Source: Cichorium intybus (Eukaryota > Streptophyta > Magnoliopsida > Asterales > Asteraceae). From it: a stretch of 64,000 nucleotides of DNA. The notes below the pieces were generated by a model. The model was not told the origin of the DNA. It worked only from the letters and a program-made list of their open reading frames with translations, and searched no databases. The position numbers were made by a program, and so were the translations under genes. Below are positions 55,708 to 64,000 of the stretch, in pieces; position 1 is the first letter of the stretch; every line of letters begins with the position of its first letter. The DNA lies in assembly GCA_023525715.1 (NCBI GenBank), contig CM042015.1, positions 91,264,250 to 91,328,249 of the forward strand. The letters run 5' to 3'.

Positions 55708-56310
55708 GATCGCTATGAAAGACTTAATAAAGATACGACATGCTCGGGTGGTTATAAACGTCTATGAGATAGATTGAAACTCTGCCAAGATGATCTTGAT
55801 GAGACTCAAGATGCATTGCTCAGGAAAAGAGTTTATAGTCATTGCAAAGTGTGATGATTTGGCATGAGAGGTATGAAAGGTTCAACGTACTCACATAACC
55901 CATTGACATATATCAGATAGATGTTGTCATCAGTATAGACCTGGCCATAGTAAGCATGATCTTGATAAGATTCAAGATGCATGAGAAAAAGTCTCCAAAA
56001 GGATATAGTTATTAAAGCTCATGACACAAGGATTATGAGCAATCCTAAGATTCCAAAAGGGGTTTGGAATAGGACTGGATCGAATCCAACAAGTTTCTTG
56101 GATCGATCAGAAGTGTCATGAACATGTCTTGATGACTTAATACTTAAAGCATACCGAGTCAGATTCAGGATATGACCTGGCCGGGAATACTTAATGGATT
56201 TTGTGCCTACATGAGAAATCATTGAAAAATCATTAGTGGTGAATGTTGATAACAATTTGAAAAGAGTTTTAAAATAAGGACTTAATGGTTAAAGAATTTT
56301 GTTGGCATTC

Positions 56311-56342
56311 CGATGGAGCGCGTGTGGCTCACCGACACATCG
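56311..56342 (+). ncRNA. Conserved structured RNA motif, copy 4 (inner part)
   Basis: CGATG/CATCG (56311-56315 with 56338-56342) closes a 22-nt loop beginning GAGCGCGTGTGG and ending ACCGACA. The outer helices seen in the other three copies are not obvious here. Confidence 0.6.
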
Positions 56343-57423
56343 TAACACCTCGAAATAGTCTTAGGGTGCAGTCATGTGGACTAAAGATCCCAAGAACCAT
56401 GGAAAGTCACAGTACATAGAATGGAGTTGTTAGTGAGAATGACGGTATGACCAAAATTGAAATATCATCGGAAGGATATCCGATCGGATAAAGTGTATAA
56501 ATGTATAACATTTGAATACATAAAAAGAGTGAAAGGTCAAGTAGACATAGATACATAACACGAATTAAATAGTTTAAAAGGAATCTAGAAACCGATAATA
56601 GTTTATGTAAAATCCGACTTGGTGATTACCTCGTGGAGACTTGGTAATTAGGCAATAGTAGCCACCAGTCAGATTTTAAGTTTCAATTTTGCATGTTTCA
56701 CTTCCTGAATAATTTGATTATTCAAAAGTCCACAGTCACTCATACTTTTCGGGAGTAAGTATGAACAAAGACTGTCGTGAATTGGTTTGTAGATTGTCTA
56801 AGGAGTTAGACATTGCAGTAAGACTGCTACAATGTTCATGAGTACTTAGAAAAAGAGATTTGAGTATTGGATAAACCCGCGCTCAATAGATTGCTTCATG
56901 GATTACATCACGAGCAATGTTGAGACGATAATATCGTATGATCTTGAAGCAGAGACATATGAGTTGAAATTTACGAGTCGGTTGTGCATTGATGATGCGA
57001 AACGCATCGGTAACTCGATGTTATAAAACGCATTGTTGTGTACGATTTGATAAGTAAAAGACACAACCATATGAGTAAATGCTTATTCGTTCCTTGACCC
57101 TGATAGGAAACAAATATCTGTAGGCCGCTCGATGATTTTGAAGTTGACTGAAGTGCTGGCCAGCCGGGACTAAATTGATGTGTTCAATTAGAAGTCTTAA
57201 AGTCATAAGCAGAATCGGAAATCGGGAAACAGAGTATCAGACAGAGATTGATCTCAATCCATGTCTCATGTCTAGAAATATCTTGTTGGACGAAGGATCA
57301 TATGATCACTTATCTTTGGACGGAACTAACTAGGTCAGAGTTCGGCAGCAGTTTCTAGGAAGCTGCAGGTTGTTTATTAATCAGAAGATAAATTAAAGTC
57401 ATAGACTTATCCAAGTGGGAGAC

Positions 57424-58188
57424 TGTTGGATTAGGTGTCTAAGCCATGACTTTACAACTATATTTATCTTGTTAATTGAAGCAAAGTCCATTTGGGTTGC
57501 CCTCATAGCTGGAGGTCAGGATAGAGTTCAGTAGAGTAAAAAGTTGATTTATTAATTGTGTAATAAATCAATAGAATTAATTAAATGGTTTATTAATATA
57601 TTTAAGTGTTAATATATTAATTAGAAACTATAATAATTAATTGAGATTTAATCTAGAATTAATTGGATTTAATTTAGTGATTAAATTAATTAATTAAAAG
57701 TGTGAGGACTAGTTTGTATTTATTCAATAGTTGAATAACTGGCAAAGAGAAGTCCATGGGCCAAAAGTGGCGCCACCCTTGGAGGCTTCTCTAGGGTTGG
57801 CGAAAACCCTAATTAGGGTTTAGGGATCTGGTCCAAGTGGTCAACAGGCTTGCCCACTTGGAGGCTCCTTAGGGTTTCAGGTGTAACCCTAGGAGGCTAT
57901 AAAAGGAACCCTCTGGCTCCCCATTATTCACGCCAACTTCAACCAAGATTACTCTGCTGGACTATCTCTCCATTGCTGTGGGTATGACTTGCATTTGAGG
58001 CAGGATACTTTTGCTGCTAGCTTCAAGAACAAGATTCAAAGGTTGGTTTTTCTGATTTAAACTTTAGAAATCATTGTTGGCCTTTAGGTTTTAGTTTATT
58101 ATCTTCATAGAAGAAAACATAGATCTTTATAGGGTGCATGTGAACCATAAGCAATTGTTGTGTTCATTGTTTGCTAGAAAACCCTTCA
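57424..58188 (+). repeat. 3' LTR of the young retrotransposon
   Basis: 765 bp, preceded by the polypurine tract. It matches the 5' LTR closely, apart from a small insertion near 57935 and a few substitutions (for example GTCCATGG for GTCCAGGG). TATAAAA lies at 57898-57904. Confidence 0.92.
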
Positions 58189-58193
58189 ATTGC

Positions 58194-59055
58194 ACGTGAG
58201 TATATTAGGCCCAAAGATGCAACATTTCAATGTATACCGCCTCATATTGAAAATAACAGTTAATATATGCCTTATTTCAAGGTAAAATAATTGTGATATT
58301 TTATTTTCATACATTTTATATTTTAATTAAAACATTTGATTAACATGATTGCATTAGATGCATAAATGGTATGCATATAGATGATTGTATCCAAGTTGCC
58401 GAACAAATGAGATATAGGGGAAGAAAAGGAGTCTCTGCTTTCAATGTAATGGTTGTATACGACTTTGACATGTGTTTTAAGTTCATATCCGTTGGATGGG
58501 AAGGATCAGCGCATGATACCCGAGTGTTCCTTATGCAATTTAAACACCTTCTATGAATTTTTCAGTGCCTCCAAAAGGTAAACTAGTTTCATATTTGTTT
58601 ATAATTTCTGCACTAACAATCATTTGAATATAAATTTTACTTATCTTTTTTCATATAGGAAAGTATTATGTAGTAGACAAAGGATACCTTGATCGAAAGT
58701 ATATATGGCACCATATCCACATCTTAGGTATCATCAATCGCAGTTTGAACATGTGCTTCCAACTAATGTTCAGAAGAGCTTTAATCGTGTACATTCATCT
58801 CTTCGAAGTTGCATCGAACATTCCTTTAAAGTGTTGAAAAAGAGGTGGAAAATATTGAACAAAATACCAAAATTTAGTGAGAAAACGCAAATAGATGCGA
58901 TAATGACAACATTTACCATTCATAACTATATTCGAATGAATAACTCGACATATATGATTTTCAACATCGTTCAACAACATTCTAATTACATACATTCAGA
59001 AGAACAAAACAATCATTCATTATTTAGTCATGAACATTCGAGTGTCATGTCATAA
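58194..59055 (+). pseudogene. PIF/Harbinger (ALP1/HARBI1-like) DDE transposase remnant
   Basis: Three exon-like pieces. Near 58197 the frame reads EYIRPKDATFQCIPPHIENN. After an intron-like gap, 58349-58556 reads 'CINGMHIDDC', RYRGRKGVSAFNVMV, DFDMCFKF and GWEGSAHDTRVF. After another gap, 58705-59055 reads APYPHLRYHQ, FNRVHSSLRSCIEHSFKVLK and 'IHNYIRM'. The family's DDE triad is D in 'IDG', D in 'CDFDM' and E in 'IER'. Here the first has become Asn (ING), while the other two remain. Stops after each piece also argue against function. Confidence 0.8.
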
Positions 59056-59380
59056 GATACGAGAACTTCGTGACAATATTACGAAGATGATATGAGATGC
59101 AAAAATCTAAATTAAAATAAGAAAACTTTTATTTTGTATTTACTTTATTTAATTTAATACATTATGTTTTTTCTTATAATATTGGATTACTTTTGTGCAT
59201 GTCTTTTTATGTCATTTTACGTTTTGCAGCTAGTTAATACAATTAGTTTTACCAAACGTAATTTATTATCAACTAGCTTTTCAACTGTAGCTAGTTTTTC
59301 GGTTAATCCCTAGTTTTCTAACTATCCACTAACTTTTTCAGCTATCAACTATATTTTCAATTAATCCGTCAAAGATAGGC

Positions 59381-60000
59381 TAAATTATTATGGATGAATA
59401 AAATTTGTTGTGTAGAGATCACTTTCCTAGAAAATATGTACGTGTTCAATTCCACCACGTATATTCCATTATTCAGCACAACCTTTATTCAATCGTAATG
59501 TAAATCAAGAGTGACGTGTGTCATAATGTAAATCAAGAGTGACATGTAAAACAATTTATATTATATCCGCTGAAATTTTCCACATTGGAGTGCTAACTTG
59601 TGAGTTTTTCATAAAGGAGTCGGAACTCTTGAATTTTTTTTGTCATTTTTTCGCCTCATGTTTCTAAATTTGCTACGTTAATGACTTAAAAATGTATTTT
59701 TCATATTTTTGACGGTGATGCATTTGGTTTTTAAGAAACCAAATTTAATCCATCGTATCAAGTAGTTTCGTCTTGTATATGGCAATGAATTTGGTCTGAG
59801 TCTGAATAAACCAGAAACGTGATCTGGAAAACGTTAATACTGTATATGTTATGATAGATTTGTTAGTTAATTTAATTAAATCTGGACCATGTTAATTTAA
59901 TTATTATTGTTACTACAAACCTTTATATAAAAATGTAAAAATATTATATATGCTTAAACGGAGAATAAACATAGAAATCAAAAAAGAAGTCAACGATAAA
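59381..60000. other. No recognisable gene
   Basis: AT-rich spacer downstream of the PIF element and at the 3' side of the glutaredoxin gene. The phrase 'cataatgtaaatcaagagtgac' is duplicated near 59496 and 59522. Nothing else supported. Confidence 0.5.
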
Positions 60001-60013
60001 GAGCAATTCAAAG

Positions 60014-60403
60014 TCAAAGCCAAAGAGCATTGGCTTCCTTCAACATCGGAACCAACTCGCCGGTGATGTGTGTCGCTATTAATCTCTCTAATCCACCAAA
60101 CAACTTGCCACCCACATAAACCACCGGAAACTCTATCAAGGTGCCATCATCTTCGCCGGTAATTTTCGATAACTGACCTATCACGGCAGCCACATCTCCT
60201 TCTTCAACGGCCGAGATAGTAGGGTTCACCCCTAGCCCTAATAACAAAAGCTTCACAACATGGCACATGCAACATCCACGTCGCCCAAACACCATCACGG
60301 AGTTTTCCGCCACCAGTTCACCCACCCATATCGAATCATTACCGGTGATGGCATTGGGTGTTTCAGCGTCACCGGTGGTCTGGTATGGGAATGTTGTTTG
60401 CAT
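60014..60403 (-). CDS. GRXC9: CC-type glutaredoxin, GRXC9/GRX480 (ROXY19)-like
   Basis: 129 aa, single exon. CC-type glutaredoxins are land-plant thiol oxidoreductases that bind glutathione and interact with TGA bZIP factors. GRX480 of Arabidopsis is salicylate-induced and represses jasmonate defence genes. Visible: VMVFGRRGCCMC with the CCMC active site at residues 44-47, LLLGLGVNPT, FPVVYVGGKLFGGLERLIATH and ELVPMLKEANALWL. The final ALWL (126-129) is the motif needed for TGA-dependent repression. Length and text fit the GRXC9 group well. The N-terminal ~28 residues are variable. The start is the first ATG in frame. Confidence 0.92.
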   Translation of the reverse strand: MQTTFPYQTTGDAETPNAITGNDSIWVGELVAENSVMVFGRRGCCMCHVVKLLLLGLGVNPTISAVEEGDVAAVIGQLSKITGEDDGTLIEFPVVYVGGKLFGGLERLIATHITGELVPMLKEANALWL

Positions 60404-60471
60404 GGTTTATTAACCTATTACAGAGAGAGTAGGTGGAGGAGAGGGAGGAGACAAGGAGGAGATCGTGGTGG

Positions 60472-60544
60472 TTATATGGTGTGTTTAGAGAGAGAAAGAA
60501 GAGACGACTTCAACGTCAACGTAGTGACGCAGAGACGCACGTCA
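60472..60544 (-). promoter_or_regulatory. Promoter of the glutaredoxin: TATA-like box and TGACG cluster
   Basis: Upstream on the gene's strand there is an ATATAA at 60472-60477, about 70 bp before the ATG. Three TGACG/CGTCA cores follow at 60514-60518, 60525-60529 and 60540-60544. Paired TGACG cores form as-1-like elements bound by TGA factors, which are known to drive Arabidopsis GRX480. The spacing is as-1-like but not the exact consensus. Confidence 0.5.
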
Positions 60545-61044
60545 CGGCCACACGGGCTACTGTTTGGGACCGTGTGGCGTGTGGCGAGGAATTTCAAGAA
60601 TTTCGGGGTTCCAACGTCCAATCGATGACGGCCTTTCGGTTTAGGGTTATTTACGGTGGACGGTGGTATGTGGAAGTGTGCATCGTGTTATTACAATTTT
60701 AAATGTAGTAAATATTTGTAATAATCATTAAAATGTACATTTGAAATTTACACATATATTTAAAAATTTACACAACTTAAGAAATGATCATTTCATTCGA
60801 CATAAGTATATCAGATAATAAATTAATAACGACATTTTAAGAATTGTTGATTAAAACGTTGTACACTAATAACCTTCTTAACGTCACATTTCTTTTACCC
60901 AACTAATATGTTCAATTTGAACGGGCGGGGAAAGACGGAGTGGACGGAGGTCCGACAAAAGAAGTAGACGACGTTTACACTCTCCGATGACATCATACGT
61001 ACTTCGTGTCGAACGTACCAGGACGGAGTCCGTTCCGGTGTGTG

Positions 61045-61285
61045 CTATCAGAACTCTTTTTTTGTCCCTGTCACATCAGCGTCCAGACAGCACCCATCAC
61101 TCCCCTCCATCCTAGAAAATGGTCACCTTTCACTTCCGCTCACATTTGGTACAACTGATTATGCATATTGTACAAGCTTTTGGAACATTACATGTACACA
61201 AGTGAGTGCTGCTCTCACTAGGGAGGCGGTGTAGCTCTCACCAAATGTACCGTGCCGCACCATTGCTCGCAGGCACACATGAGGG
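61045..61285. repeat. Dispersed repeat, copy 2 (partner at 5089-5395)
   Basis: Shares CAGCACCC, 'agaaaatggtcacctttcactt', 'tggtacaa' and the terminal GGCCTTA with the 5-kb copy, in the same order. The preceding 'ggacggagtccgttcc' text (61020) may belong to a different element. Ends not defined. Confidence 0.45.
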
Positions 61286-61404
61286 CCTTAGCAACTCTAC
61301 ATCTCTCTTACCATCTCTCTTGCATGTCAAGGAAGAGTCAAATTTGAATTAAAATATATTTAGGGGCTTAACATTATGATTAACTTTAGCAACTCTATAT
61401 AGAT

Positions 61405-62409
61405 TAAGGGTGTGTTTAGTTGTGAAAAACTGTTTTCCGTTTTCTATTTTTCATTTTTAGAAAAATGAAATAAGTTTTCATTTTCAGTTTTCAATTGAAA
61501 ATTTAGAAAACTCATTTAGATAAAACCAATTCAGTTTTCATTTTCTATTTTGGAAAAATAGAAAACATGTTTAGATATATATTTTCTATAAATTTTCATT
61601 TTCTAATTTTTGTTATTTCGAATAACACCCATACATCCCACCAACCACACCCTACCCATTACCTACGCCACCCATCCACCCACCCACCCTATCTTAAGGG
61701 TTAGTTGGGTGGCTGGGGTGGGTTGGGGTAGGGTGGTGGGGGTGGGGTAGGTTGGATGGGTGGCGAGCAAGGTGGGTGGGGTCGGGTGGGTTGGTGATCG
61801 GATTGGGTGGGTGGGGTCGGGTGGGTTAGTGATCGGATTGGGTGGGTGATGGTTGGTGTTGGTGGTGTGGGGTAAGATGGTGTGAGGTGGGTCGGGTGGG
61901 TGTGGGTCGGGTGAGGATGGTTGGGTGTGGGGTGGGGTGTGGTGGGGGTGCAGTGGGTATGGGTGAGGGTAGGGTAGGATGGGTTGGGGTAGTGTGAGTG
62001 TAGGGGTGGTGGGGTGGGGTGGGGTAAGGTGTATGGGTTGGGGTGGGTGGGGGTAGGGTGGGGTGGTTGGGATGGGTTGGTGATGGGGGTGGGGTGAGGT
62101 GGTTTGGTGGGTGGGGTAGGTGGTGTGTGGTGGTGGGGTGAGGAGGTTTGGCTGCAGGTGAGAATGAGAGTGTGTGTGTGTGTTTTTATATTTAAGAAAA
62201 ATTTTGGAAATAGAAAAATACAGAATACAATAATTTTGGGTTTTCTAAAATTTTCAACATTCTTTGTAATTTTGGAAAAATGAAAAATTTTCATTTTCTT
62301 GGAAAAAATTAAAAAAGTTGCCGAACTAAACGCGTTTTCAAAATTCTCATTTTTCTTGGAAAACTTTTCCGAAAAACGGAACAGTTTTCCGCAACTAAAC
62401 GCACCCTAA
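61405..62409. mobile_element. PIF-like element (TAA TSD) filled with a G-rich minisatellite
   Basis: The element runs 61408-62406 between TAA at 61405-61407 and 62407-62409. The ends are GGGTGTGTTTAGTTG and CAACTAAACGCACCC, extended by complementary 'gaaaactgttttcc' text. The centre, 61690-62150, is G-rich on the plus strand, built of GGGTGGG and GGGGTNGGG words and including a near-identical ~40-bp repeat ('gtgatcggattgggtggg'). The 197-codon Pro/Thr/His minus-strand frame is a translation of this repeat and not a gene. Confidence 0.7.
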
Positions 62410-62499
62410 AAGATTCATGGTAAATGAAAATAGATGGAAGGATTATTTAAAATGGGTGCGGTTTGGTGACCGAACCGACCTTAGATTTCAAAGAGTGGC

Positions 62500-62811
62500 A
62501 TGGATAAGAATTGTGGGGCTTCCCCTACAGCTATGGGGGATAGAAACTTTGCCGCCATTGCTGAGACCTATGTGAAAATCAAAGCACCATTCGATAAAAT
62601 ATTTAGCAGGGTGGATCTTTCATGCTTAAAAATTGGCACCTTAACGACAATCAGGAGAAGAATTATTGAGGAAATCATTGTATCAATGGGAGAAAAGTCG
62701 TTAAAACTGGGTATAGTCAAATTTGATGAAGATGACGACAAGGATGACGTCTCGGATACCTGCACCTCTAATTATAAGTGTTATACATTTACAATAATAT
62801 TTTCATACTAA
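62500..62811 (+). CDS. Unrecognised open frame of 103 codons
   Basis: The frame runs from an ATG near a short gene-like text (MDKNCGASPTAMGDRNFAAI; later an acidic DEDDDKDDVSD stretch and a hydrophobic end). I do not recognise a family. The acidic tract and less AT-rich start make it slightly better than random, but there is no splice or promoter evidence. It could be an exon fragment or chance. Confidence 0.2.
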   Translation: MDKNCGASPTAMGDRNFAAIAETYVKIKAPFDKIFSRVDLSCLKIGTLTTIRRRIIEEIIVSMGEKSLKLGIVKFDEDDDKDDVSDTCTSNYKCYTFTIIFSY

Positions 62812-64000
62812 ATTAAATAAATATAAACAAAGTCAAATTGTTACTTAATGTTATTATGATGGGTGTTGATAAAAACACCTTAGTCTATTATATTTTAGTC
62901 AAAAAGTAGTGTAATGATGTCAAATAGTCACCAATAGTTTTTAAAGAGAATTTAAATACACCAATGAGAACTAGTTAAAATCTAGCATGAAGTGTTGGTA
63001 TAAAATAGGTTGGAGTGTTTATATAATTTCCCTATTATGATAGTTCTTAACAAAAACCAAAAACCAGTTAACTAGGAACCGATCGGTTCAACCAGTTATA
63101 CCATGTTGGAATAAGGACCAGTTTAGGCACAAAACTTATGGAAAAAGTTCAAATAGGAAATCCTAAATGTTAGGAAATATTTAAAAATTGATCTAAACCA
63201 TTGAATAATATTATTTTTCGTGTTTTTATTTTTTTTATACTTGTTTGTTATCTTAAAATAAATCATACACAACAAATTATTTTATTTTCAATATTTTTAC
63301 AATATTCATAATTAAATGAAAAACTGCAATTATTAAACTATGAATGCAGTAACATAATTTTTTTTTGTTACAAAAATACATAAATATCGATCGGTATCCA
63401 TAAAAAAAATTATATATATTCCACAAGCTTCAATTGGGAGATGACTTATTTAAAAAATAACAGTGTTGCAGAAATCGGCTTTGGCGACTGATTAATCGGC
63501 GATTAGTCGTTTGACGGTATTCAACCGATTAAGATTAGGTCTAATTGGCGGGCTTGAGGGTTTGATGCAAAATCGGTCAAATATCGGCCTTGACGGTTCT
63601 TGGCGGCCAATTAATTGGTATTGGTGGTCATTTTTTAAATTTGTTTTTATTTTTTTAATTATCTTTTTTATTTTTAAATGACGATACAAACATTCTCTAA
63701 TAACTCATGAAAACTGAAAAAAAATCAAAATTAAAGAATGGAAATAAACAAATGTATAATATTTTATGTGTATCTAAAAATAAAACGAATCAAACTTTGT
63801 TATTTTGTTATATTTATATATTTTTAAATAATTTCCTTTATAAATTAGGGTCTTTGGTTAATCTCTGATTAATCTTCGATTAATCATTTAACTCCACTCG
63901 ATCGCCAAGCTACCGTGAAACGATTTTTACAACTTTAAAAAATAATATAAAAAGCTCACACATATGTTGATCTTGCATAAAAAATAATACACTATATAAA
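62812..64000. other. No recognisable gene
   Basis: AT-rich. The patch at 63480-63620 has repeated 'atcggcgattagtcg', 'aattggcgg' and 'ttggcggcc' phrases, echoed at 63855-63905, which may be an inverted-repeat element of undefined ends. Nothing coding. Confidence 0.5.

Larger units (their letters stand above)
50622..58193 (+). mobile_element. Young non-autonomous LTR retrotransposon (TR-GAG/LARD-like), 7.56 kb
   Basis: The element runs 50627-58188 with ATTGC duplications at 50622-50626 and 58189-58193. LTRs of 761 and 765 bp start TGTTGG and end CTTCA, and by eye differ by about three substitutions plus small indels, so the insertion is young. The primer-binding site TGGTATCAGAGC (51389-51400) matches initiator tRNA-Met, and a purine-rich tract AAGTGGGAGA (57413-57422) precedes the 3' LTR. 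The only protein remnant is Copia-type gag. No protease, integrase, RT or RNase H text was found in 53.6-57.4 kb, which holds repeated stem-loops instead. It must have moved using proteins supplied by another element. Confidence 0.88.
50160..59380 (+). mobile_element. PIF/Harbinger element split by an LTR retrotransposon
   Basis: The left part (about 50160-50626) begins with text like the start of the PIF element at 25540 ('cttataagttagctag', then 'tttatcc'). The right part (58194-59380) holds transposase fragments and a 3' end almost matching 25980-26239, finishing GTCAAAGATAGGC near 59380. The left terminal repeat is not recognisable, so the left boundary is approximate. The 7.56-kb retrotransposon sits between the two halves with an ATTGC duplication. 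Confidence 0.65.

Noticed and set aside
52296..56342. Hammerhead ribozyme (retrozyme) explanation for the repeated stem-loops
   Set aside because: No CTGATGA core with a paired GAAA was found near any copy, so the retrozyme model is not supported.
61701..62294. 197-codon Pro/Thr/His-rich minus-strand ORF
   Set aside because: Pure translation of a GGGTGGG-type minisatellite inside a transposon; no start context or domain.
1..64000. tRNA, rRNA or CRISPR features
   Set aside because: No cloverleaf with T-loop consensus, no rRNA text and no regularly spaced identical repeats with unique spacers were seen. The only tRNA-like match is the primer-binding site at 51389.

Overview
The window is nuclear DNA of a flowering plant. 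It is AT-rich, has spliced genes, and is packed with nested plant transposons. The host genes are plant-specific: an auxin response factor with paired tasiARF sites, a P-class PPR protein and a CC-type glutaredoxin. A eudicot is well supported. Asteraceae is only my guess from the style of the repeats.

Three convincing host genes are present. ARF3/ETTIN (41333-44452, +) can be assembled from ten exons with consistent phases into about 597 aa. It lacks a PB1 domain and keeps both tasiARF target sites. A PPR gene (46722-48410, -) encodes 562 aa and probably has an intron in its 5' UTR. A GRXC9/GRX480-type glutaredoxin (60014-60403, -) has TGACG motifs just upstream. The rest is transposon-derived or has no recognisable gene.

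Layout. 1-5.9 kb: dispersed repeats and a 1.8-kb palindromic element with a 10-bp target duplication. 5.9-11.1 kb: a decayed LINE split by a 2.0-kb solo LTR. 13.6-18.5 kb: a PIF-type MITE and two more LINE remnants. 19.05-20.38 kb: a Pack-MULE-like element carrying a subtilase fragment. 22.8-26.2 kb: a broken transposon-associated ORF, a second PIF-type MITE and a deleted PIF/Harbinger element. 27.8-29.6 kb: a second solo LTR. 30.9-40.7 kb: a diverged direct repeat enclosing Gypsy and Copia debris, with a nearly complete L1-type LINE inserted in its right copy. 40.9-49 kb: ARF3 and PPR. 49.3-59.4 kb: a hAT-like MITE, an OTU-domain fossil, and a PIF/Harbinger element split by a young 7.56-kb LTR retrotransposon. 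60-62.4 kb: glutaredoxin and a PIF-like element filled with a G-rich minisatellite.

The most unusual observation is inside the young LTR retrotransposon (50627-58188). It has a Copia-like gag frame broken by two stops and no recognisable pol. Instead it carries repeated stem-loops. Four copies have a conserved loop of exactly 22 nt closed by stems of different but complementary sequence, three of them with matching outer helices. A second hairpin family also shows stem covariation. This pattern suggests selection on RNA structure in a parasitic retroelement.
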